From positions 1,055,501 through 1,119,500 of the forward strand of contig NC_019680.1 in NCBI RefSeq assembly GCF_000316685.1: a DNA stretch of 64,000 nt. Reading direction: 5' to 3'. Position numbers and translations under genes: made by a program. The notes under the pieces are model-generated. The model saw only the letters and a program-made list of their open reading frames with translations, was not told the DNA's origin and searched no databases. Position 1 is the first letter of the stretch; each line of letters starts with the position of its first letter. Of the stretch, positions 45,448-54,192 are shown one piece after another. The DNA is from Synechococcus sp. PCC 6312 (GTDB lineage Bacteria > Cyanobacteriota > Cyanobacteriia > Thermosynechococcales > Thermosynechococcaceae).

Positions 45448-45623
45448 GTCAATCTCCTGGATAATCTGGTAATTTTGGAGTTGATTTTAGCACTGACTGA
45501 AGCTGGCCTGGGTTGCTGGCACGACAATCATCCTCAAAACACTGTATGGACTTGGCGAGTCGTTGTTTGCTGGGGCCTGGGGTCACAGTAGGATAAAGGA
45601 GTTGCTGATTTCAATTCAGGTAC

Positions 45624-47792
45624 ATGGCTGCTAACTCCGACCCGCGGGCTGATTTTTTGCTGGAAGTAGGGACAGAAGAACTCCCGGCCGCGTTTGTGAG
45701 TTCGGCAATTTCTCAATGGCAACAACGGATTCCCCCGGATTTGGCGGCTCAAGGGCTAACCCCGGCCAGGATTGAAATTTTTGGAACTCCCCGGCGGCTG
45801 GCGGTTTTGATCCCAGGCCTGGAGATTCATCCCCCCGACCAAATTGAAGACATCAAAGGCCCTTCCGTTACTGCGGCCTATAAAGACGGAGAACCCACCA
45901 AAGCGTTACTGGGATTTCTCAAGTCAAAAGGGGCAAGTCTGGAGGACATTACAGTTAAACAAACCGAAAAAGGGGAATTTATTTATTTAACTCAGACAAA
46001 ATCGGCTAAACCGACCGGGGAACTGCTCCAGGCCTGGGTGTTGGACTGGATTAGCAAACTTGAAGGTAAACGGCTGATGCGCTGGGGTGATGGGGATTTT
46101 CGTTTTTCCCGGCCAATTCGCTGGTTAGTCGCCCTGTGGCAAGAGCAAGTGTTACCAATCAGAATTTCTAATGGTTCCGGAGAAATTGTCAGCGGTGATT
46201 TCAGTTATGGGCATCGAGTCCTGCATCCAGGCCCCGTCAACATCACCCAGGCCAAGGACTATGCCTCAATTCTGCGGGCGGCGTTTGTCGAAGTGGAACC
46301 AACGCAACGGGAAACCTTAATCAAAGAGCAAATCGAGGCCGTAGCAAAAACAGTTCAAGGAACCGCCGAAATTCCAGATGATTTACTTGCAGAAGTGGTG
46401 CAACTCGTTGAATGGCCGACCGCGCTGTTAGGTAATTTTGAACCGGAATTTTTGCAACTCCCCCCGGAAGTGATCACAACGGTTATGGTGACCCATCAAC
46501 GGTATTTTCCGGTTTACGATAAAAATAACAAACTCCTGCCCCATTTCATCACGATCAGTAACGGGGATCCGGCTGCATCCGAGACGATTCGGTTGGGCAA
46601 TGAACGGGTAATTCGAGCCAGGTTAGCCGATGGCAAATTTTTCTATGATGCGGATTTGTCGCAACCCCTAGAAGCCTATTTACTCAAGCTGGAAACCGTC
46701 ACCTTCCAAGATGAATTGGGGTCAATGGCGGTTAAGGTTGAACGGATTAAAACCATTGCCAGTGAGATCGCCGTTAACTTAGATTTAAACGATCACCAAA
46801 AATTGATAATTGATAAAACTGCTCAACTCTGTAAAGCGGATTTAGTCACCCAACTGGTGGGGGAATTTCCCGAACTTCAGGGCCGGATGGGAGAAATTTA
46901 TGCCCAGGCCGGGGGAGAATCAGACCTCGTTGCTAAGGGGATTTTTGAGCATTATTTACCCCAAGGTGCGGGTGATGCCTTACCGACAACGATTACCGGG
47001 CAAGTGGTGGCGATTGCGGACAAGTTGGATACCGTAGTCAGTATTTTTGGCCTGGGGCGGATTCCGACGGGTTCCTCAGATCCTTTCGCTCTAAGACGAG
47101 CCGCCAATGGGATTATTAACATCATTTGGAGTGCGAAACTACCCCTAAATCTCGGTCAGCTCCTGAAGCAAACCATTAGCAACTTTACCCAGGCCTTCCC
47201 GAAAGCCACCCAAGCTGAACCCTTAACCACCCAACTCCAAGACTTTTTTGGGCAACGATTACGCTCACTTCTGCTTGATGAACAGGGAATTGATTACGAC
47301 TTGGTCAATGCGGTTTTGGGTGAAGATAATCCAACCTTGATTCAACGGGGCCTGGGGGATGTGGTGGATGTCCTGGTGCGGGCAAAATTCTTACAAACTA
47401 TTCGCCATGATGGCCGGATGACTCAAATCTATGAAACGGTGAACCGGGCCACCCGTCTGGCGCGTCAAGGAGATTTAGCAGCGGATTGTTTGGATGTTAA
47501 AGCGGTGATTAATCTGAAAGCCCTCAAACAACCTATCGAAACCGAGTTTTATCAAGCCCTGACTCAGCAACTCCCCCACGTCCAAACCGCCCAAGACACT
47601 TGCAACTACACCTTACTTTTGGATGCCTTGACTGCCCTTTCCCCCACCGTCAGCCGCTTTTTTGATGGCCCCGATAGTGTTTTAGTCATGGATGAAGATG
47701 CAACTATTCGGCAAAATCGGTTAAATCTTTTGGGATTAGTGAGAAATGCTGCCTCTGGCCTGGGGGATTTTGGCGCAATTGTTAAACAGTAA
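45624..47792 (+). CDS. glyS: Glycine-tRNA ligase beta subunit
   Basis: 722 residues. The beta subunit of the heterotetrameric bacterial glycyl-tRNA synthetase, which binds tRNA(Gly). Signature regions: DFLLEVGTEELPAAFVSSAI at the N-terminus, MRWGDGDFRFSRPIRWLVAL (~155), VMVTHQRYFPVYDKN, and an HD-like and anticodon-binding C-terminal part with PTGSSDPFALRRAANGII. It is complete and uninterrupted. The IS630-type element begins ~33 bp after its stop, so the insertion may have removed its terminator. Confidence 0.97.
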   Translation: MAANSDPRADFLLEVGTEELPAAFVSSAISQWQQRIPPDLAAQGLTPARIEIFGTPRRLAVLIPGLEIHPPDQIEDIKGPSVTAAYKDGEPTKALLGFLKSKGASLEDITVKQTEKGEFIYLTQTKSAKPTGELLQAWVLDWISKLEGKRLMRWGDGDFRFSRPIRWLVALWQEQVLPIRISNGSGEIVSGDFSYGHRVLHPGPVNITQAKDYASILRAAFVEVEPTQRETLIKEQIEAVAKTVQGTAEIPDDLLAEVVQLVEWPTALLGNFEPEFLQLPPEVITTVMVTHQRYFPVYDKNNKLLPHFITISNGDPAASETIRLGNERVIRARLADGKFFYDADLSQPLEAYLLKLETVTFQDELGSMAVKVERIKTIASEIAVNLDLNDHQKLIIDKTAQLCKADLVTQLVGEFPELQGRMGEIYAQAGGESDLVAKGIFEHYLPQGAGDALPTTITGQVVAIADKLDTVVSIFGLGRIPTGSSDPFALRRAANGIINIIWSAKLPLNLGQLLKQTISNFTQAFPKATQAEPLTTQLQDFFGQRLRSLLLDEQGIDYDLVNAVLGEDNPTLIQRGLGDVVDVLVRAKFLQTIRHDGRMTQIYETVNRATRLARQGDLAADCLDVKAVINLKALKQPIETEFYQALTQQLPHVQTAQDTCNYTLLLDALTALSPTVSRFFDGPDSVLVMDEDATIRQNRLNLLGLVRNAASGLGDFGAIVKQ

Positions 47793-47825
47793 TTCTCATG
47801 AGAGTTTGTTGAAGCAAGATGATTG

Positions 47826-48939
47826 ATATAGTAATCCATTTTTATACATGAGATAATTAGAGCATGATTTAGATGGTCTTATGGATGAACTCAACCAATT
47901 TATTGATGCTTGTCTAGATTCAAGATAGACTAAGCGCGCTCTAGCGGCAAAAATGACACCAGAAGGATTTACGCATCAGCAGATTATGAATATCCTCCGA
48001 GTTTCATCAGGATTTTGCCACGCACGACCTTCGTCCTATACAAAGTGGAAGTAAGCTTTTTTATTGTCAGGCGTTAATGGACTAAAACTGGGCTAAAAAG
48101 GTAAAGTCGCATATTTGACAGAGGTTGAAAAACAACAGGTACTTGATTGGTTAAAGCAACAGAATTATTGGAATCTTGAAGAGTTAGAGGAGTATATTTT
48201 AGAGACATTTAACGTTGTCTATTCTGTAAAGTCTAGCCATTATAATTTTTTACATAAAGCGGGCCTATCCTGTCAAAAAGCACAGGTCACTCATCCCTTA
48301 AAAGACCGAGATCAAGTTGCTTTAAAAAAAGAGATTTGCCAGTATTTATAAACTAATCGAGTTTCAATGGAATAGAGAAAAACTGTTGTCTACTGCGTGG
48401 ATCAGCGTCATCTTATTTCCGGGAATACTTGTGGATAAGCTTGAGGTAAAACGGATGAAAGAATACAGGTTCCCATCAAAAATATAAAAGAGAGGCAAAC
48501 ATATTATGGTGCAATTAACTATGTCACAGGTCACCTAATTGTAAAACCTTATTCGAGTGGAAATAGCCAGAATATGATTCAGTTTCTCAAAGGGATAAAG
48601 GCGATTCATCCCAATCAGAAAGTTATTGTGATTTGGGATGGTGCAGCATATTATAGCAGTCATGATTTTCGCAATTATTTACATCAAGTCAATGAAGATA
48701 AGCCAGAACAAGAATGGCCTATTCGCTGCATCAAATTAGCCCCATACGTACCGAAACAAAATCCGATTGAAGCAGTGTGGTCGCAAGTTAAAAACTTCTT
48801 GAGGAATATGTGTCACTTATTAAAGACGTTTAAGATTACTAAATGGCTGTTTGAATTGTTTTTAAGCCATTTTGTTCTCCATTCTTCTCATGTTAATATG
48901 TATGGTACGTTCTCATGAATAATTCATGTTTGCTATATA
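47826..48939 (+). mobile_element. Decayed IS630-type (Tc1/mariner) insertion sequence
   Basis: The ends are imperfect inverted repeats: left ATATAGTAATCC then CATGAGA, right TCTCATGAATAATTC then GTTTGCTATAT. They enclose a broken transposase. A TA target at both outer edges fits IS630 insertion. The right end abuts an open coding frame with no start (48940-49440), so the element interrupted or truncated a gene. The ~98-bp MITE at 7064 has the same end sequences. Confidence 0.7.
47881..48918 (+). pseudogene. IS630-type transposase, inactivated
   Basis: Recognisable IS630 transposase pieces in order: MDELNQFIDACLDSR then an in-frame TAG; TKRALAAKMTPEGFTHQQIM (winged-helix part); WLKQQNYWNLEELEEYILET (48140-48210); a broken stretch with stops around 48350-48430; then the DDE half with VIVIWDGAAYYSS (second Asp) and YVPKQNPIEAVWSQVKNF (Glu), ending KWLFELFLSHF. 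Several stops and frame changes make it inactive. Intact relatives are about 340-350 residues. Confidence 0.8.
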
Positions 48940-49440
48940 GCTGGCGATGCCCCAAACTTTGAAGACGACATACTAATTTTGCCCGCCACAAATCGATCGT
49001 ATATTATTCATTCAAATAACGGGCTTTCGGGCAAAGTTTTCCTGCCACCCAACGAAGATTTCAATCCCGGAGACTGGATTGAAATTATCTATTCCTACAG
49101 GGACGACTTATTTGTCTTTGGCAATGAGCGTCAAATGATTGTGGCTGCGGAGGAATTGACCGATCTTTATTGGAACAATACCGCTTCCTCGGCTAGCGTC
49201 TTTTATTACAACCCAGACATCAAGAGATATTATGGAGCGGCATATCCAAAGCTACAAGGTGAGTCCGAAAGCTGCAAGAGTAGGGACATCGTCAAGCTTG
49301 TTTGTGCAAATATTCTGGAGCAGGTCTTCTTTTTCCCCACCACTGACTCCGATGGGGACTATACAACCAGCCCGCTCACGCCCGAAACCGTCAACGGATG
49401 CAATGTCTGGATAGCTTTTCACTACAACTCTTCGCCTTGA
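48940..49440 (+). pseudogene. Unknown gene, 5' end removed by the IS630-type element
   Basis: The frame is open from the IS junction: AGDAPNFEDDILILPATNRS, then YIIHSNNGLSGKVFLPPNED and a C-terminal NGCNVWIAFHYNSSP. The only in-frame starts after the junction are weak (for example TTG at 48979, inside what looks like conserved sequence). The product is soluble-looking and balanced in composition; I do not recognise it. A start upstream of the insertion (a TTG just left of the element) is conceivable if the element is removed. Transcription into the CRISPR flank is possible. Confidence 0.55.
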
Positions 49441-49470
49441 TTAATAATTTTTGCTTATATGTGGTCGCAT

Positions 49471-49533
49471 AATTCTGGATCAAATCTGTCAGAGAGAATG
49501 ATCCAAAAATCACTGATTTTTTGATCCAGAATT
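49471..49533. repeat. AATTCTGGATCA inverted repeats, left flank of the CRISPR array
   Basis: AATTCTGGATCA at 49471-49482, a degenerate reverse copy TGATCCAAAAAT at 49499-49510, and an exact reverse copy TGATCCAGAATT at 49522-49533. The first and third copies make a 12-bp perfect inverted repeat around ~40 bp. The same 12-mer recurs three times on the other side of the array. The inner border lies 15 bp before the spacer-like segment at 49549. Confidence 0.85.
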
Positions 49534-49548
49534 ACGTGACTCGTTACA

Positions 49549-49583
49549 AAGAAAACCAGGCAAGCCGAGGCTCGGCAACAAAT
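49549..49583. other. Spacer-like segment matching the MuA-like transposase gene
   Basis: 35 nt directly left of the first CRISPR repeat, equal to the commonest spacer length in this array. It matches 55359-55393, inside the transposase gene at 55029-57293, at 33 of 35 positions (mismatches at positions 12 and 33 of the segment). Identity stops at both expected spacer borders. No recognisable repeat lies on its left; the AATTCTGGATCA element stands there instead. Most likely a genuine leader-distal spacer whose terminal repeat was lost. Confidence 0.75.
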
Positions 49584-51982
49584 GTGCTCAACGCCTTACG
49601 GCATCTAAGGTAGAGGAACCTCTTGCCGAAATGGTTGACTGGATTTGTGACAATCTGTGCTCAACGCCTTACGGCATCTAAGGTAGAGGAACATCAATAC
49701 CCCAATCGGTGTTTCCACTTTATAGGAGTGCTCAACGCCTTACGGCATCTAAGGTAGAGGAACAGGAACACGCCACCGATAGGTAACAAAATCAATTTGT
49801 GCTCAACGCCTTACGGCATCTAAGGTAGAGGAACTGTGGCAGTGGTAGCCGCATTTCCATCGTCATCTTGTGCTCAACGCCTTACGGCATCTAAGGTAGA
49901 GGAACTACCCACAAAGGTCTAGGGATTTTTTAATACTCTTGTGCTCAACGCCTTACGGCATCTAAGGTAGAGGAACTTTACTAAATTCAGATGGGTGAAT
50001 CATCTTTTTTGCGTGCTCAACGCCTTACGGCATCTAAGGTAGAGGAACCAGTCTGGGGAAATAGTCTCTTTGTACGAAGCTCGATGTGCTCAACGCCTTA
50101 CGGCATCTAAGGTAGAGGAACATCAATACCCCAATCGGTGTTTCCACTTTATAGGAGTGCTCAACGCCTTACGGCATCTAAGGTAGAGGAACTACCCACA
50201 AAGGTCTAGGGATTTTTTAATACTCTTGTGCTCAACGCCTTACGGCATCTAAGGTAGAGGAACCCGGGAACTCAGTCACAGGATAGGGTAGCGGGATGTG
50301 CTCAACGCCTTACGGCATCTAAGGTAGAGGAACAGTCCACTCGCTCACTGACGATCAACTGATTGCCCAGTGCTCAACGCCTTACGGCATCTAAGGTAGA
50401 GGAACTTTCTTGACTGCTAACGAATCACTGACTTTATACGTGCTCAACGCCTTACGGCATCTAAGGTAGAGGAACTACTAATTATGCTAATCCCATAACC
50501 AATCGAGGTAGTGCTCAACGCCTTACGGCATCTAAGGTAGAGGAACGCTCAACGTGCCTATTTCAAAACGCGCCATCATTATGTGCTCAACGCCTTACGG
50601 CATCTAAGGTAGAGGAACGCTCAACGTGCCTATTTCAAAACGCGCCATCATTATGTGCTCAACGCCTTACGGCATCTAAGGTAGAGGAACAATAAGTGCC
50701 GGGGTATCTTGACTTCCCCAGAACTGTGCTCAACGCCTTACGGCATCTAAGGTAGAGGAACTAGTAACCCAAATTAAAGAGCTAATAAAAGAATCTTGTG
50801 CTCAACGCCTTACGGCATCTAAGGTAGAGGAACCCGGATAGCGGGGGAAATTTGGAAACTATTCACCGTGCTCAACGCCTTACGGCATCTAAGGTAGAGG
50901 AACCAGGCCAGCATTACCCGAGCGCAAAACCGGATCAGTGCTCAACGCCTTACGGCATCTAAGGTAGAGGAACCAAAATGTTAGTAACTCTATCAAAGTG
51001 CAACTTAACGTGCTCAACGCCTTACGGCATCTAAGGTAGAGGAACCGGCGGGTTGCCAGAATTGCTATGCCATCAACCAAGTAGTGCTCAACGCCTTACG
51101 GCATCTAAGGTAGAGGAACAATAGATAACCTTCAGGAAAACTCCAATTTAATACTTGTGCTCAACGCCTTACGGCATCTAAGGTAGAGGAACAAAAGGGT
51201 TTCCATTTTTGTTAACTGCGTACACTTGTGCTCAACGCCTTACGGCATCTAAGGTAGAGGAACCCTCGATTTTCGAGTACGGTCGTATTGTTTTACTTTG
51301 TGCTCAACGCCTTACGGCATCTAAGGTAGAGGAACAGTTAATCTCATCATTGAGCTTGTAGGGAATAAAGTGTGCTCAACGCCTTACGGCATCTAAGGTA
51401 GAGGAACAATTAAGGAAGCAACTCTCAAATTCTCTGCCTGGAGGTGCTCAACGCCTTACGGCATCTAAGGTAGAGGAACCAGCGACATCGGCAATAAACT
51501 TGAGTTATCAGAGAGTGCTCAACGCCTTACGGCATCTAAGGTAGAGGAACCCTCGATTTTCGAGTACGGTCGTATTGTTTTACTTTGTGCTCAACGCCTT
51601 ACGGCATCTAAGGTAGAGGAACTCTGGGTTTGAGGGCAATAATGGCAATGATGGAAAAAGTGCTCAACGCCTTACGGCATCTAAGGTAGAGGAACTGTTC
51701 ATCCTGGCTAATCAAAGGCTCATGAGCATGTGCTCAACGCCTTACGGCATCTAAGGTAGAGGAACACGGATGTCTTATGAAAAGCTGCTTTGGTTTATCT
51801 GGGTGCTCAACGCCTTACGGCATCTAAGGTAGAGGAACGCTATCAATGGATTTGTGATTGAGTTAGCCAAAAAAGTGCTCAACGCCTTACGGCATCTAAG
51901 GTAGAGGAACAATTTGGGAAGATGTCTCGTCAATTTCTACCCCAATGTGCTCAACGCCTTACGGCATCTAAGGTAGAGGAAC
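49584..51982. CRISPR. CRISPR array, 34 repeats and 33 spacers, no cas genes in window
   Basis: The 36-nt repeat starts GTGCTCAACGCCTTACGGCA and ends TCTAAGGTAGAGGAAC. I located 34 copies, the first at 49584-49619 and the last at 51947-51982, all apparently identical. Spacers are 34-38 nt. The repeat can fold by GCC-TTAC-GGC or CCTTA-7-TAAGG. Four spacers occur twice: 49693=50122, 49906=50193, 50547=50619 (adjacent), 51264=51551. CRISPR type and direction cannot be fixed: no cas gene is present, and I could not place the repeat in a known type. A truncated left end would suggest the leader is at the right (51983-52257). Confidence 0.98.
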
Positions 51983-51999
51983 TATGTAAGCAGTCATTT

Positions 52000-52168
52000 A
52001 ATTCTGGATCAGGGGGGTTTTAGTGAAATGGGGCGAAACGTGACGCGACTAAGTGAAATAGAGACTTGCAGGCATCGGCGGCCGGTTGCCTAGAAAACGA
52101 ACTGATCACGGAATTCTGGATCAACACGAAAACAAGAGTATTTCTCTGAGAGAGGTTGATCCAGAATT
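52000..52168. repeat. AATTCTGGATCA repeats, right flank of the CRISPR array
   Basis: Exact copies at 52000-52011 (forward), 52112-52123 (forward) and 52157-52168 (reverse). The last two form a 14-bp perfect inverted repeat (AATTCTGGATCAAC / GTTGATCCAGAATT) around a ~31-bp centre whose CTGAGAGAGGTTGATCC resembles the left-flank GTCAGAGAGAATGATCC. Between copies lie GTGAAATGGGGCGAAACGTG and AAGTGAAATAG, repeats of a GTGAAA core (52023-52060), and a hairpin AGGCA...TGCCT at 52070-52091. Transposase end-binding sites, or a leader with regulatory sites, are both possible. Confidence 0.8.
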
Positions 52169-52257
52169 AAATGATCACTTTTTGGGGGGTTGGTTTTGTG
52201 GCTCTGGGTTGCTCATGGGTGAACCTTTGAGGGGTGCTTTATTGTATTGGGGCGGCG

Positions 52258-52506
52258 CTAATCGCTTGTAAGAAGTAGGGTTGTTAGCCTTTCGATAGAC
52301 GATTCATAGTCTTCTTGGGTGTATCCTTCAGTTGCGGCTTGTTGTGAGAGGAAGGTCTCTCGGGCAAAGGCTTCGATTTCCGATGCCGTGACGTTGGTCG
52401 CCAGGGTTTTGAGGAATTCAATGATCATGGGATGGAAGCCATAGTCTTCGGATGCGTTGAGCATATCCAAGACTTCGTAGAGGTCGGTGGTGAGTTGTCG
52501 GTTCAT
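52258..52506 (-). CDS. Hypothetical protein, 82 aa, prophage left operon
   Basis: A small acidic, helical protein (LYEVLDMLNASEDYGFHPMI, IEAFARETFLSQQAATEGYT) without membrane segments. I do not recognise it. It is the last gene of the leftward group and separated by 134 bp from the HNH gene. Clear start ATG at 52506 preceded by an A/T-rich stretch (reverse strand). Function unknown. Confidence 0.6.
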   Translation of the reverse strand: MNRQLTTDLYEVLDMLNASEDYGFHPMIIEFLKTLATNVTASEIEAFARETFLSQQAATEGYTQEDYESSIERLTTLLLTSD

Positions 52507-52640
52507 CGTGATTCTATTTTTCTAACTATTCTAAGCCTTGCTTCCTGTCGGCATTCTTAATCGTTTTCCCCAGGCCATTAGGAAACTCGTGGCATGATTT
52601 TCCTAATGTGTTGATTTTGGCGGTTTTTGTCACCTGGAGC

Positions 52641-53600
52641 TTAGGCTGCGGGCTGTTTGCCCAGTGGGGTGGGCGGATATGGGGCGTAGAGCCTGGTGCG
52701 GAAGCGGTTGAGGGTTATTAGTGAGGTTCGGTATTCGGGATAGAGTTGGACGATGAAGCGGATGAGGTCGTCAATGGTGCAGGGCTGGTTCGTGCCGCCC
52801 ATCCAGGCGTGGAATTCGCAGTGGAGTGCGGTGCTAATGGTGAGTAGGTTATCGAGACTGTCTTCGAGCTGGGGGTAGTGTTTGGCGTTATAGAGATGGT
52901 GAACGTCCACTTCGATTTGCCCCTTAAGCCCGGAAAAGCCGGTGATTTGACATTTGTGTTTGTCTCGCTCTAGGGCTTGCTCTTTGGCTTTGTCGATGAT
53001 TTGTTTTTTGGTGAGTCCGGTTAGTTGTGGGTATAGGTGTTTGACGTTGATGACAACGGTGTTGCACCACTTTTTGCGAGCGGAATTGCTAAGGTGATCT
53101 GCTAGGAATTCGCCGATTCGATAGATGCCCGAAAGCGAGATATATGTGACTCCTTCTATGTAGGTAAAATGCTCGTCGGCTTTTAACGGTTTTTCTGATT
53201 GTTTTATTTTGCCTAAGACTTGTTGAAACGTTTTAGACTCGGTGCGAAAGATTCTGATGGTTTCTTGGATGGTGATGTAGTTGGATTTGTTGATAGTCTT
53301 GAGGCTTTGGCAGTTTTCGATGACGACTTGAGTGACCTGAGCGGATAGGTGTTCTTCTTTCTTTTGCTCAATTAACTGTTTGAGTTTGGCGGCAGCGGCT
53401 TGATTCTTGCCTTGGGCAAGGGCTTGGTAGATTATCTTGAGTCCTGGAACGAGGTAAATTCTAATCTTTTTGCCTTGATTGATGACCTTGTAATGCTCAC
53501 CTGGAATGAGTTTTATTCTGTCAACTGTGGCGTTGAAATGGGCGACATGAGTACCAATGGCGATGGCGATGTCTTGGTCTTTGATTTGAAGTTCGTTCAT
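52641..53600 (-). CDS. HNH nuclease domain protein of the prophage left operon
   Basis: 319 residues. The C-terminal part (~215-285) is HNH-like: KHKCQITGF, the VDVHHLYNAKHYPQLEDSLD segment with the paired His, NLL, and HCEFHAWMGG as the last His element. The N-terminal 200 residues are a helical, Lys/Gln-rich region with two phage-regulator-like segments (LIPGEHYKVINQGKKIRIYL and EHFTYIEGVTYISLSGIYRI). It overlaps the J-domain gene stop by 4 bp, so they form one operon. It could be a nicking/homing enzyme or a defence-type nuclease carried by the prophage. Confidence 0.75.
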   Translation of the reverse strand: MNELQIKDQDIAIAIGTHVAHFNATVDRIKLIPGEHYKVINQGKKIRIYLVPGLKIIYQALAQGKNQAAAAKLKQLIEQKKEEHLSAQVTQVVIENCQSLKTINKSNYITIQETIRIFRTESKTFQQVLGKIKQSEKPLKADEHFTYIEGVTYISLSGIYRIGEFLADHLSNSARKKWCNTVVINVKHLYPQLTGLTKKQIIDKAKEQALERDKHKCQITGFSGLKGQIEVDVHHLYNAKHYPQLEDSLDNLLTISTALHCEFHAWMGGTNQPCTIDDLIRFIVQLYPEYRTSLITLNRFRTRLYAPYPPTPLGKQPAA

Positions 53601-54175
53601 GGGGCTTGATTGAGGCTACGGTACATCTGTTCGAGGCGTTCAAAGATGCGTCTGTTGCCTGTTTCGGTGTTGTCGGGGTGGTAGGTTTTACTGAGGCGGT
53701 AGTATGCGTCTTTGATGTCTTTTTCGGTGGCAGTTTGAGGGTCTAGGTTGAAGACTTGCCAGGGACGGAAGTAGTTAAAAATGTTCACGCCGTTGATGCA
53801 CTCAGGGCCGGCTTGGTGTTCTTCGTCGGGGAGTGTGCCAATGAGGTCTCGGTAAAGCTGTTCCCAGGTTGCTTTGATGGCGTAGTTGAGGGCATCCATG
53901 CCGTCTGTGGCCATCTGAAACTTGCCGCTTTTGCGGAGGGCGGCGGTGCTGGTGACGTTGAATTTTTTGTAAAGGGCTTGTTTGAGTTGGGTGACGGTGA
54001 GGGGCTTGACAGTGGGGGGCTTGACAGTGGGGGACTTGGGTTCCTTTGGGGGTTTGGGGGGTTTGGCGAGGACTAGGTGGGCAAAAGTTTGAAGGATTTG
54101 GGGGTCGTAGCCATGATCCCGGTGCAGCCGCTCGATTTCGGCAAGGATATGCGGGGCGAGGGGCTTGGCAGGCAT
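53597..54175 (-). CDS. J-domain (DnaJ-like) protein of the prophage left operon
   Basis: 192 residues. The C-terminal ~60 residues are a J-domain: WQVFNLDPQTATEKDIKDAY, then YRLSKTYHPDN with the HPD tripeptide required to stimulate DnaK. The N-terminus is a Lys/Pro-rich segment with short repeats (PKPPKEPKSPTVKPPTVKPL) and a helical middle. J-domains at the C-terminus are uncommon compared with N-terminal ones. It is coupled to the HNH gene by overlap. Possible roles: recruiting host DnaK for prophage replication, repressor or transpososome remodelling. Inference only. Confidence 0.85.
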   Translation of the reverse strand: MPAKPLAPHILAEIERLHRDHGYDPQILQTFAHLVLAKPPKPPKEPKSPTVKPPTVKPLTVTQLKQALYKKFNVTSTAALRKSGKFQMATDGMDALNYAIKATWEQLYRDLIGTLPDEEHQAGPECINGVNIFNYFRPWQVFNLDPQTATEKDIKDAYYRLSKTYHPDNTETGNRRIFERLEQMYRSLNQAP

Positions 54176-54192
54176 GAGAGCGAGGAGAGGAA

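Noticed and set aside
49441-52257. A CRISPR-associated transposon (Tn7-like with Cas12k or Cascade)
   Set aside because: The array, repeated flanking sites and a MuB-like ATPase nearby suggest it, but no cas gene, TniQ or TnsB-type neighbour is present, and the MuA/Ner/GemA/Mor set is that of a phage, not a Tn7-like element.
52086-52271. 61-aa forward ORF between CRISPR and prophage genes
   Set aside because: It spans the inverted repeats and a hairpin, has no start signal and no similarity I recognise.
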